Positions 21,201-30,800 of a DNA stretch of 64,000 bases are shown here, piece after piece. A program made the translations under genes and the position numbers. Origin of the DNA: Branchiostoma belcheri (Eukaryota > Chordata > Leptocardii > Amphioxiformes > Branchiostomatidae); NCBI RefSeq assembly GCF_001625305.1, contig NW_017804020.1, positions 2,459,896 to 2,523,895 of the forward strand, given 5' to 3'. The notes under the pieces are model-generated. The model ran no database searches. It had not been told where the DNA came from and worked only from the letters and a program-made list of their open reading frames with translations. The first letter of the stretch is position 1; each line of letters opens with the position of its first letter.

Positions 21201-23753
21201 GTTCCAGACTGAGATCGGGCAGATCCTGCATGATGGAGTGATGACCCTGTTGGAGCACACCACTCAGACCATCCAGAACGTGCAGCAGTCCCTCACCACT
21301 GCCGTTAACACTCTGTTCGCGGAACCGCGGCCCGCCACCAAGGGAAGTGAGTACAAGGAAAAAACTTTATCCACACATTATCTTTAAGCCCCCGTCACAC
21401 ATAGCCGAATATGGCCTCCCGAACACTGCCGAACTCCCCACAACAACGGCTCGGAGTAGGTTGGGCAAAGTCGGTTGTGGTTGGCAACTGTTCGGCTGCG
21501 CCAACCAAATGTTTCAAAATGTTTTAAAACATTTTTGAGTGGGTGGCAGGCTGGGTCATGGTTGGAAACTGGTTGGCTAGTGGTTGGCAGTAGGTCAGCA
21601 GTGGTTGGGGCGTGCTAGACAGTCAAATTCGGGAGGCGTGGCCTAAATCTGGACAGACTGCTTCCAACATACCACTAACCTCGGTTGGTGGTCGGTGGTC
21701 GACCGGGAGAAGGTTTTGATTGTGTGAGTGTGACAGATCTAGAAGATTTACATTTCTGTACATAAAGTCATTTCCAAAATCATTATCCGAAGACACCAAT
21801 AAGATACTAAATAGTAACTATTATCTAATGAAGACTATCGTGCATCCAATACTTTTTACATAGTCTTAGCCGTCCTGTTGAACTACTAACCAGATATGTC
21901 ATATCACATATTACCTTCCAGTCCGTGCGTCTATGAAGGGTATCCAGCTGATCGGGCGGCAGGGACTGGAGTACAAGGCTAACATGCTCCTCAAGCAGCT
22001 CGCTAACGCCGTCAGCAAGGAGGTGGGTCAAATTCATATTCGATTCGTATCAAAAGTTAGGCGTGGACTAAATCTAATCAGGCATCTTCCGACCTTAAGC
22101 CAACCTCGGTTGGTCCGTGATAGGGGGTGGGGGGTTCTCAGTGTGTGACATACAGGGGCTTAACGTAACGGTTCTCTGGAAAAACCCTCACTTCTTTAAG
22201 AAAACAATTCTAGCAAGTAAATGTTAGAACCCCTAGTTCTCTTGCACACTTTAAAAATAAGTTGATGACTAGATCAAGAGTGTACTGAAGATCTAGTCTG
22301 CGTTATACTAACCACTGGTTCCTTCCCACCAGCGCCGTGCCCGCGGGTTCTTTGACGACCTTGCCGCCGGCGCAGCTGCGGTGTTCCAGCCCGCCATTGA
22401 CGCTGCCGCACTGGCCTTCAACCAGGTAGGGTACCGCAGGCATACATGTACACGGGGGAATAGCTATCCTGTCAATAACACAAAATTTTGCACTGTTGAA
22501 AGAATCATCATCTCAATAACAGAAAACGTTGCACTATTGACAGAATGCTGTACTATAATAACAGAAAATGTTACACCATTGACTGGATCATCTTGTCAAT
22601 GACAGAAATTGTTGCACTTTTGAAAGGATCATCCTGGCAATAACAAAAAATAGCACTATTGATGTTTCACTATTGACAGTATCATCAATAGTGCTTTTTT
22701 TCGTGCAAAATTTTCTGCTATTGACGTGATGATCCTGTCAGTAGTGCACATTTTTTACTATTGACAGGATCATTCTATATACAGGCGGCCCCAGCCTTTA
22801 CACAGTCTTTATACTACTCTATTTTACAACAGTTATCAACCGGTATAGACATACGATCTGCTTTTCCTTTATATCCGCTTGTATACACGGATAATACTTG
22901 ATGATGTTTTTCAAGTCACTCACTTCTGACATTGAATAATGAGGTTGATAACGGAATGGTGTGATTACAGCTTGTTGACGCGGCCACCACCGTTGGTCAG
23001 CAGGTCCTGGACCACGGCACCGCCCTGGTCAACAACGTGCAGGCTTCGCTGCAGCAGACCTACCGTGAGTACAGACCTCTCGGCTCAGAGAGCGAGACTA
23101 GTATCTACCCTATGATTGTGCTGATGCTGCCCATCTTGGTCACCAGACCTATTTTAGCTTCCGAGTCTATATCCTTTCCTATCTGCGGAGACGTTATAGA
23201 CTCGAGGGCTAAAATAGGGCCCCAAATAGGTCTGGTAATCAGGTTAGATTCTGTTATGCACTACTTCTACCTCTGGAACCATATGAATGTACTGTAATAT
23301 CAAGTTGTGCCCACAGCTGTGTTTTGGAGATTAGGTACAGGACACTGAATGGTAAAGGAAGGTTAGAGGAAGTGCAGTTTTGGCTTACAACAGAAGCTCA
23401 GTCGTACATCTATTTAACATTGTGGCATGGCAAGGCATAGCCTGGATGCCAGACCCATAGCACACTAGGCCCAAAGTTATCCAGTGTGCGACGATAACTT
23501 TGGGCCTGGTGTGCTATGGGTCTGGCAACCAGGCTAGGCAAGACATTCCTATTCACTATGTCCCTTGCTGCAGTACCGCTAAAACTCGCTAGTTGACGTC
23601 TGTGAAAGTAATATATGTTGTTTTTTCAACCATGATCATGCCACAGAGGACATCCTGAACGTGGCCGACCCGTACATCCAGGACGCCCAGACCATCGTGG
23701 CCTCCATCCAGAACCAGTACCAGCAAACCTTCGGCTCCGACACCACCGCTTAG
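12215..23753 (+). CDS. Secreted helical protein, copy C (complete, 297 aa)
   Basis: Seven exons: 12215-12344, 13214-13431, 21196-21346, 21922-22022, 22333-22425, 22971-23064 and 23647-23753. They sum to 894 nt with consistent phases. Exon 1 (130 nt), exon 5 (93), exon 6 (94) and exon 7 (107) have exactly the lengths of their counterparts in copy B. MKTVLVLCALFACANA is the signal peptide. The mature protein is helical and cysteine-free. It carries a furin-type RKRRQ motif at the exon 2/3 junction and KERRARGFF at the exon 4/5 junction. A 7.8-kb intron separates the segments that form one exon in A and B; it holds a TRIM gene and a LINE on the other strand. ctacag directly precedes the ATG, so an upstream non-coding exon is likely. 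Family and function are not recognised. Confidence 0.87.
12960..13095. repeat. Inverted repeat resembling a Penelope-type terminus
   Basis: GATCCAACACAAACAGGTAT and AGAGCTTTCGACC pair with GGTCGAAAGCTATACGTGAG and TTTGTGTTGGATC across a GTCTTCCTCAGGTCTGG core. The TTTCG...CTTCCTCAG layout resembles the repeat at 31720-31860. Confidence 0.45.
13438..13678. mobile_element. Foldback element inserted at the splice donor of copy C exon 2
   Basis: A 241-bp hairpin with ends TAACCTGGTATCCAGTCTAT and ATAGACTGGATACCAGGTTA. The 9-bp flanks are CAGGTATGG (13429-13437) and CAGGTATCG (13679-13687). The left flank is the last three bases of exon 2 plus its GTATGG donor, so the insertion duplicated the exon/intron border. 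Confidence 0.8.
13798..13858 (+). pseudogene. Diverged partial duplicate of the end of copy C exon 2
   Basis: The stretch reads as IDGVDELNTLVSGRKRRQLQ and then meets GTTTTT. It closely matches the exon 2 ending (IDGIGDGLNTLVSGRKRRQ). A tandem duplication of the exon edge, a decoy exon or a rarely used alternative end are all possible. I see no clear acceptor before it. Confidence 0.55.
14227..16038 (-). CDS. Intronless TRIM-NHL protein, putative E3 ubiquitin ligase (603 aa)
   Basis: One uninterrupted ORF with the full tripartite order. The RING finger has Cys18, Cys21, Cys33, His35, Cys38, Cys41, Cys54 and Cys57. The B-box type 2 has Cys105, His108, Cys117, Cys120, Cys125, Cys128, His133 and His136. 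A coiled coil spans about 145-260. A Pro/Gln-rich linker follows, then NHL-type beta-propeller repeats from about 335 to the end (GGRGSETGQFPFGI, FGGKGSGEGQLKDPRGI). This is the TRIM2/TRIM3-like arrangement without a filamin domain. RING-TRIM proteins transfer ubiquitin with an E2; NHL domains bind protein or RNA partners. No membrane segment. It lies antisense in the 7.8-kb intron of copy C. Lack of introns suggests retroposition, but all zinc ligands are intact, so it is probably functional. The start fits CAAAATGGCGGC. Confidence 0.93.
   Translation of the reverse strand: MAAAPSSLGTQIREELSCSICLELFTWPKVLPCQHTFCQDCLQDLAGRGGTFQCPICRRQVTLPPQGVTGLPDNLMAANMCERFQQQTTLSVETREQQLKSANRCSFHPSEMLRQFCKQCQIPICEQCFEEAHDNHLTTTVKKAAQERSSTVQALINDGRNIMESYLSFLRSLKEEEKTLNEKKQQRDNSIIQAYNQMVQKLTQRKDHLLVESEENHTKNLDSIQTERDRLLADINELSAACDRAEQQLQQGGVEFLSQQTALTEVVGKYRGKAAPTPVQTQPAVFQPTDTPVPVLGHVTVQSLPSAPIPAAPAARGTGHHHGNQRQQKHQPQKVTFGGRGSETGQFPFGITLSDEGEIFMADVWNQSIQVFTLQGQFVRQFPTVVSGEEKMYPLDVALAGEGNLWVVGYTDSTNFAVQYNKQGRAQRKFDLQKTGWMRGVAVDTRRNHILITQATGDENNRRGEVLVFRPDGTLVRTVGQQQGMKFPRYITVDGEGNILVSDIDNHGVYVYNDEGQFLFQFGGKGSGEGQLKDPRGICTDGAGNIIVADKGNSRVEMFDKTGKFLKHITIGMKGPWAVAMARQGQLVVTDCVECNVSIFQNF
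16039..17194. repeat. Spacer between TRIM and LINE, repeat-derived
   Basis: No gene seen. 16249-16470 is a dispersed repeat with a second copy at 61588-61812 (TTGCATGAGGGCA, TCATGGAGCTAG, AGGTTGATC, TTTTTTCCTAGG). 16880-16965 matches part of the repeat at 31720-31860 (GTGAATAGTTACATCAGGTT, AAAGAGACTCTTT). Confidence 0.5.
17195..20245 (-). mobile_element. Non-LTR retrotransposon, RTE-like, uninterrupted 1016-aa endonuclease/reverse transcriptase ORF
   Basis: The N-terminal AP-endonuclease domain spans about residues 55-300, with Asn62 (STLNVRT), Glu91 (GIQEHR), Asp202/Asn204 (GDFNARLG) and Asp291-His292 (SDHR). The reverse transcriptase spans about 565-835, with FIDFKKAFD (Asp657), the GVLQGDTLAPYLF motif and the FADD box (766-769). 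A C-terminal RRLRFAGHC...LLYGCEAW-type region follows the usual order of this group. No stop or frameshift occurs across 3 kb. The ORF ends at TAA and runs straight into three AAGTC units, a short tandem tail typical of RTE-clade elements with almost no 3'UTR. The catalytic residues I can check are present, so recent activity is plausible. Clade is judged by layout only. It inserted antisense in the large intron of copy C. Confidence 0.9.
20246..21195. other. Rest of the large intron, upstream of the LINE ORF
   Basis: Probably includes the LINE 5' untranslated region (to about 20500, G+C-richer). The remainder is unremarkable intron up to the TTTTCATTGTAG acceptor of copy C exon 3. Confidence 0.4.
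21384..21734. mobile_element. MITE-like element before copy C exon 4, missing its right end
   Basis: Begins TTAAGCCCCCGTCACACATA, continues with repeated GGTTGG-rich sequence (GGTTGTGGTTGGCAACTG) and stops at GTGTGAGTGTGAC without the expected GGGGGCTTAA. Confidence 0.6.
22025..22163. mobile_element. Right half of the same MITE family, abutting the copy C exon 4 donor
   Basis: Homology to 21620-21734 begins at GTCAAATTC, only two bases after the exon 4 GT. It runs through GGCGTGGACTAAATCT and AACCTCGGTTGGT to the terminus GTGTGTGACATACAGGGGCT + TAA, the complement of the left end at 21384. Confidence 0.6.
22480..22780. repeat. Tandem/inverted repeat in copy C intron 5
   Basis: Repeated units of the form AACAGAAAATGTTGCACTAT + TGACAGGATCATC, then the complementary orientation from about 22680. 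The same unit appears once at 28725-28800. Confidence 0.55.
23438..23536. mobile_element. Complete 99-bp foldback element with 9-bp flanking repeats
   Basis: Near-perfect hairpin: TAGCCTGGATGCCAGACCCA at the left faces TGGGTCTGGCAACCAGGCTA at the right. The 9-bp flanks GGCAAGGCA and GGCAAGACA differ at one base. It lies in the last intron of copy C. Confidence 0.8.
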
Positions 23754-23883
23754 AGTGTACAACACTTGCGTGACGCGTCATCACGCGTTATCTGTGCGCC
23801 ATGACGCGTCATCTGCCGACAGTAACCTGGAAATCGTGACCACAAAGTGGACTCACAATGACATCAGACTAATCACATTGACT

Positions 23884-23889
23884 AATAAA
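23884..23889 (+). terminator. Polyadenylation signal of copy C
   Basis: AATAAA about 130 nt after the stop codon of copy C. Confidence 0.6.
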
Positions 23890-24292
23890 GATACTAATAT
23901 CCCATGCATATTGTATTCTTTCTACGCATTTAGTTGATACTATATTAGGCCACATTGACTCCATTATATGGATGACATTCGCGCGCGCATCAATTTTCGA
24001 CCGTTTGAACTCCGTTTCCAAAAACATGTTGCGACCATACTGTAAGCTCTATAAGAGAAGCTGCAAACCTATCAATCGATATTGTAAAGGTGTATGCATT
24101 CAACAAGAAGAGCCCATCATTGGGACTACTTTACAAAGACATTCAGATGTGCTACCCTCGGACCAGCCGAGGCTAAGTAGTAACCCCATTAATTCTATCG
24201 GTCTTGTGGTCTATGCTGTAGCAAATATAGTGCTTTAGTATTCATGAAAACATCTCCACTAAAAATCGAGCTTTTTAGTATTTTTGGCTCCG

Positions 24293-25776
24293 TTACTCCA
24301 CAATCCAGCCTCCTGCCCCCCTCCCCGCAACTTTCCTTACTTTATTGCCATAGCGGCGTCTGACGTAAGTTTTGCCTCCCCTTGTCCGTCCTATTTCGTT
24401 CATAACCATATCAAACGCGTCCTTCGTTTCTGGTAACGGCGGGTACGAGTACTGCAGCAGGGGTGCCACCTGTCGGAGTTCGCCCTGCATTGCAGTGATC
24501 TGCGCTTGTGGGACGTCCCGCAAGATGTCGCTGATGGACCGTTTCTCTTGAAAGAAGTCGTCGTCTGTGATTTTGACCGTGAATTTGGAGTAGTCCAAAA
24601 CGTCGTCGAACGGGTACACCGGTTCGTAGTCTAGCTTGAATATGACAGGGATGCATCCGCACTGAACGGCGTCGTAGAACGACTTTCTAGTCGGCGAATC
24701 GCCTGGAGGCTGGAGACAGAAGACAGAGTGGTGCATCCACTCGACCAGATCCCCCTGCCAGCTTCTGTGTCTACATTCTTGCGTGATAAACCACACGTTC
24801 TGCTTGTTGTTCAGTGAAGAAGACGAGGAATATTTTTCTGATGTTGGGCTGAGCTGTCGGCTGAGAATCCGCCTTATGTCGTGGGACATTCGCCTGCTCC
24901 CTGCGAACAACACAAACACGTCCCTTGACATGTCCGAAGTTTTTTCGTGCCTTGATTCTACACCAAAGTCGTTGTTGTTAGAAATGAGATGTCCGAAGGA
25001 AGGGTACGGTGCCACCACCATTGACAACCCGCTCCGTCGGATGTATCTCAGCGTCCTCGGGTCCGACTCGTGTTCGATGCCGACGAACGTTACCGAGCGA
25101 GACTCCGGAGTTTTCAGGATCCCTCCCGTGACATCAGCATGCTCCCTCTCTATTCTGCCCAGAGCCATGATTTGTGGTTTTCCCTGGTCAAAATAAGGAT
25201 AGTTTACCCTGACGAACTGCCACAGTTCTCTGTCTAGTACCGGGTTGTCGATAACATTCATCGGCTCGCAAGCGGCCGCAAGTGCGGGGTAGTAGGGGAC
25301 GTAGAACACGTCTGCCTTCTCGGGGTCGAGCGTTCGGTACGAACTGGACAGGAGTTTGCGGTGGAGGATGACTTCGAGCGCGAACATGTGCGTGCTTCGG
25401 AACGACACGTTCCCGTAGCGAGCGAACTCCAACCCCATGCCGTAGTCCTGGAGTTGGTAGCACCTGTTCTTAACCTGGATGCAGTGGACAAGGTCAGAGT
25501 TGAATTCCGGCGGAAGGTCGTACACGAACACCTTGAATGGAGACAAAATCGAAAGCTGTGTAGAGTTCTCAGTTCTTTCGCTTGGAATCTTCTCCGGAGT
25601 GATGGTGGATTTTCCGGTACTGTCGTCCTGTAGGTACACCTTCCTGACCACAGAAAGGTGACTGCTTTGTCCTTCCCTGTATGAAAACAAGTCCTCAGAC
25701 GTTGTAAAATGTGCATCACGTCGTACTAAGCTAGAGTACACCATATTGATGGACAAGTTGCATTGGATTTCAAGAA
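24293..25776 (-). CDS. Exostosin-family (GT47-like) glycosyltransferase, main exon
   Basis: A long open exon encodes about 494 residues of an exostosin-type catalytic domain. Hallmarks are FKVFVYDLPPEFN near the start, KADVFYVPYYPAL, the VFVLFAGSRR strand, and the C-terminal FCLQPPGDSPTRKSFYDAVQ followed by CGCIPVIF. This is the region that binds the nucleotide sugar in GT47. Such enzymes are Golgi type II membrane proteins acting on glycans; the sugar and acceptor cannot be told from sequence. The exon has no membrane anchor of its own, and no early in-frame ATG before residue 5 of the VYSSLV region, so it is probably an internal or last exon. An acceptor (CTCCAG) at 25777 would enter in phase 1. 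It is antisense to copy C, with stops about 0.5 kb apart. Confidence 0.8.
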
Positions 25777-26260
25777 CTGGAGTATTTTCTCAGTTATAAC
25801 GGTTAGTAGGATGCTAGCTCCCTGAGTACCAGTTTATGGCCAATCTGGCACTTCATATCAAAATTTTTGTCTCTATATAAAGTGCCAAATATTCTTTGGT
25901 CTTCATATACTAAATTATTGACTGTAAGAATGTCCTATTTGCATTTCCATGGAAATGATACATGTATGAGCTTAAGCTAGTACACATTCAAATACACGTG
26001 CGTTTGCATGTTATACACATCTAGTACACATGCTTTGCATGCATACAGTTACACACATCTGTTACAGCTAAAAGGTCCTAACATTATACTGTCTCTTTAA
26101 ACTTTTGTTTATTCACGAGAAGCTGAAATTGGCCAACAGGCCGCTTTTCATTGAAGTCATGAGGGAAGAGGTACAAGGCACGCAAAATATATAACAGAGA
26201 TACAGTTTACATCATTTAAACTCCTAATAAATATATACACATACACAATGTGATTTTTAC

Positions 26261-26460
26261 CTTCTGGGCAATGGACTTGAGTCTTCGTCCTTGAACACTT
26301 TGGGGAAGATGTAGAGCAGGGTAGCAAAGTACATCCCTCCCATGGCTGATGCAAACAGGGTCACAACCTGCCGCCTGGTAACCGGCATAGCTGTCGGGTT
26401 CAAGCTTGTCCTACCCCGACGAATCCTGTTATCTGTTTTGAGTAGTGAAGCAAAAGGCAC
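26261..26460 (-). CDS. Candidate first exon encoding a membrane anchor
   Basis: An ATG-led exon encodes a basic N-terminus (RIRRGR, MPVTRRQ) followed by a hydrophobic segment (VVTLFASAMGGMYFATLLYI) and an acidic tail, ending at a GTAAAA donor in phase 2. The layout suits the signal anchor of a type II Golgi enzyme, and it lies 0.5 kb upstream of the GT47 exon on the same strand. It cannot join that exon directly, because phase 2 into the 25777 acceptor makes a stop. Either a small exon is missing or it belongs to a separate small membrane protein. Confidence 0.4.
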
Positions 26461-26461
26461 C

Positions 26462-27836
26462 GACCTTCACTGTCTGTGGTGTGAAGCAGCCGGTACCTTG
26501 TCCTTATCTGTCTATCGATTGACAGTTGCTGAAACACGTAAACATGACGCACGCCTTTGACAAAGACAGCCATGGTCTTGACTGGTAGCTTTTGTCTTCA
26601 AGTCCTCGTGTGTGCGTGTGTCACAGTGTGACACATGCACCGGTTTTTCCTCACTTTGGACAATACCCGACCAGTCCATGGACCTTTCAAATACAGCAGA
26701 AATACTGTACTGTACTGTACTGATATGTCAGTAGCAAAATGACATAGCTTCGCAACACACGCTTTGTGACATTTCGCTGCGTCGCTGACTTTCAAGTCTC
26801 GCATAGTCACTGCACATGGCAAGAGACATACTGGTGATTCTCTTTAGACTCTAGAGACACACCAGCTGTTGCTTCTGTCTTGCGTAAAGCAGGATCGATA
26901 AACCGTCATATAGGAGATATATTGAACAAAGAATGTCTGAAAACAGATAATATTCACATGGATAACTAATTTATCGGTCCTCCCTTCGAAGGCCAACGGG
27001 GCTCGGCGGCCAATACCGTCCCTCTCGGCTGGTTCTCGCTATAGGATTACCGCTAGACTTTTTTGTGTTACGTTTACGTACTTGATAAGAATTTTGCTGA
27101 TACTACTATTATTCATTTGAATAACGTTGAATGGTAATCCATACCAAAGTCTAGCCCTTTCAAAACGTCTCATGTTGATTTGAAAATAAGATACATTGTG
27201 TACGAGTATTTTGGATTCAGTGGAAATGGTCATACGGTATGCTAGCCTCGGTGCCAGCCATCCTATAGTGCATTAGTTTACCGGACTCCCACTCATGAGT
27301 ATGGGAGCCCAGATAGACTAGATAGGATGGTAACCAGGCTAAGCGTTTATTTAATTAATTTGCTGATATAAATTCATAACAAATGCAGCAACAACGTATG
27401 AATGTTGATTTCCGAGAAGTTTGAGACTGCTATGAAATGATGGAGTCCATTGAAAACACAATCACTGTGAACTAGTTCAACAGTACTTGGATAGATATCA
27501 AAGAACAATCACAAATCTACTAGTCATCCTCTCAGTATTTCAGCAAAGGAGAAGTACATGTACACGTGTAACTTAACCATTAGACAGTAGACAGCTTATT
27601 GAACTGAATTCAATAAACAATTTAACCGTCTCCTTGTTCTTCTTCTTGAAAAAAAAAGACGAATTCGATTCAAATTGTACTTTATTGGACCGTCAACAGA
27701 ATTTTTTGCAATTTTCCCCAGACCACCTTACTCTATACTACTCATGTATCTAACCTGTCTTTCACTGGTTATAGGCAACTTCTCACTCCATCACTATAAT
27801 TCTACTTTTGTCGAATCAATAGAGAATGTATGTCTA
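26462..27836. other. Intergenic stretch between GT47 and ASB-like genes
   Basis: No gene recognised. It contains a foldback-like sequence at 27243-27341 (TAGCCTCGGTGCCAGCCATC facing GATGGTAACCAGGCTA) whose flanks do not form a clear duplication. Confidence 0.45.
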
Positions 27837-30800
27837 TTACTCAACTAATCTGACGAAGCTCTTCAGTCTATTTGGAAGCGGCAACAGTTCTACCCCAAAG
27901 TAGCACCTTTTTTCTCCCAGCATGCCTCTGATCACGTGACGACAGAGGTGACTCAGAGTTCTCGGTGCAGACGACATTTTCCTCAGCAACTCTGCCATAT
28001 GCAAATCTGTCTGGTCGGTTACCATCGGCCTGAAATCTACTGTTCCCAGCGTTCTGAGCATGATTTCCACTATCCGGATATTTCCGGTTTTGATAGCGTG
28101 GTGGAGAGGACCTTCCGGAGTGAATTTTTCAGTTGGCTTTGAGTAGCAAGTAGCGCCATGTTGACACAAAACAAAGATGGCGTCTACGGCTCCAAACCTA
28201 ATGCAGGAACTCAGGTGGTTGTACGTGTTGGTCCCGTCTATGTTGATGCTGTGGTTTTTCAGTCGGGATATGGTCTCGTGGTGGCCGTTCTCTGCGGCGA
28301 AGATCATCGGTGTCTTCCAGCAGTTGTTGCCGTCCATTTCGCGCGTGTGCCGGTAGAATCGTATTCCCGACACGCGGTTGGACTTGTCCGCATAGGCTCT
28401 CGTCTCGTGCCGCATCAGAACGTCGATGCAGTCCGACATACCTGTGTAAAAATGTATAGTCGTAGATATCACATATAACATATCTTCATACTGCCGCAGA
28501 AAAAGAATGGGATGGTTACAAATCAAATGCTATCAGATCTCGCCATATGGGGCTTATTCTGTATGAAGATGTTATGTTAAGCTAAGGTTTGGGTTTTGGG
28601 TTATTTTTGGCGTGTTTTTAGGCTTTTTTATCGGGGTTTCTGTTTTCCACTGGATTTTTTTTCACCCATCCCAAACCTCTGCTTGGAGAGTGTGTGTACG
28701 AGAGCTATGGTGGTAGTTCTTCCTCTCAATAGTGCAGTATGATAATCCTGTCAATAGTGCAACATTTTCTGTTATTGCAGGAATGATCCTTGTCAGATAT
28801 GCAGCGTGAAAGGGGCATAGCTTTCTGAAACAAGCAAACTACAACTGAGTTGGCGTGTGGTACGAAGCAATAACAAAGTGTCTGAAGGTATGACTATGAG
28901 GTATTGATACTGATCTCAATGCTTCAACTCGTTTCACTTCTTAAATTGTGTTACAACGTTCGTCAGCTCCGGAGTGGCTTACCGAGCGCCGCTGCCAGGT
29001 GCACGGTGGCCATGGGCTGCCGCACGCCTTTGTTGAGGAAGAAGTCCCTGGCCCGGAAGTCCACCCCGTGAGTCAGGATGAGATCGAGGCAGGCCGGCCG
29101 GTTGTGCCGGATGGCGGCAAACATAGCGGCCTTCCTATTGGCCAGTTCGTGGTTCATGGTCGTCATTTCCGGTCGGCAGCTGTTCTTCTTTTGCCAGATC
29201 AGGTATTCCCGTGGATTGTCTGGGGAAACGGCCAGAAATACAGGCCAGTTATACATGGAAACGACACGATCTTCAATAGAAGGCATCCAATGCAATTTTA
29301 AAACTGATCATTCTTTCAATGTAGTAAGTTGATCAACCCTATCCAATAGTATACTCATACATGTAAGGGCAAAAATGCGATGTCGCTGACTGAAGTCAGT
29401 TGGTTGTTAATGTTTCGTAGCGGTACCCGAAAAATAAAGAAACTATTTTTGTGACTATTTCAAGCGCTTCGATTATAAAATAATGAGGAAAATGTGCTAA
29501 GAAATGGCAGCAAGTGTTAATCGTTGACAGATTTCTTCATCCAGAATATCTTTGACGCCCTGAAATTGCATCTTGTTCTTCAAAACGAACTTTACAGTAC
29601 GTCGATTAAGGTTAGACATCCAGGTAATACGATACGCCAAAAAGCAGTTACTCAAGCAACTGGATATGATTTTGGAAACGGTCAGACGTTTCAGCTAGTA
29701 TCCACTAGCTTTCGTCAGTGACTGTGAGACCAAGACAAAATAATGCAAATTAGTCAGAAAGCTCCTGTTATGCGGAACAGGAGCTTAAGTGTTGTCTATG
29801 GATCTGTCCTCGGGGCTGGGAGCGCCAAAAAACAAGTGCCGGAGATATCTACCCGTAGCCCACCTGGATATCTTAGACCGCGAAACACGCTGGTGGGAAC
29901 GGGGTGTTAAAGAAGCAATATATGAAAGAATGTACAACCCCACCCTCAACAGGGAAGGTGGGCTACGGGTGGATCTCTCCGGCACTTGACTTTGGCGCTC
30001 CCAGCCCCGAGGACAGATAACACTTAAGCTCCTGTTCCGCAGAACAGGAGCTGTCTGACTAATTTGGATTATCTTGTCATGACTTGTCTGACTTTCGTTC
30101 CCTTTTCGACTTCCAAAAAATTGTCTTCACTTTTTTTGTATATCAATGTAAAGTTTGTGCTTATAAACCTGCATTTCTGCTTTGGCCTCTCAGTCACGGA
30201 CGAAAGCTAGTGGATACTAGCTGAAAGGTCTGACCGTTTCCAAAATCATATCCAGTTGCTTGAGTAACTTCTTTTTGGCGAAACTGTACAGTGAGTGCCT
30301 CCTTAAGTTAAGTAAACACTGCACCTTTCCTAAAATTTGATTACGGGGGCAAAGCGCCGCGCTTCAAGTTAAGTATCAGCTTTCTAATTCTACATTGTCT
30401 GTTTAGTCACTTAACGTCATTGACGGTCGTAGCCAAATACAAAGGACCGTGTTTGTAACGAATGCCCTACCATGTCTGTTTATTTTCGTCACATGTACGC
30501 GACTAGTAGCCTCTACCAGGCTTGGGGAGGCGGCTAGAAAGAGTAGAAATCGGCCAAATAGAGGGATAAGCATGCCAAGGCTGTTTGTCCGTTGAGAGAA
30601 CAGTTTAGGTGCGGTGAACTGTTCAGTCTCAGCGGACAAACTCCCTTGGCATGCTTATCCCTCTATTTGGCCGATTTCTACTCTTTCTAGCCGCCTCCCC
30701 AAGCCTGGTAGAGGCTACGCTACTAGTGGAACGTTCTGCTTTTGCTCACAAAATCTATCTATCTATCTGTCAGATAATGCTCACAAACTACACGTATAAG

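Noticed and set aside
26980-27050. G+C-rich stretch resembling an rRNA fragment
   Set aside because: I could not align it to any conserved rRNA motif.
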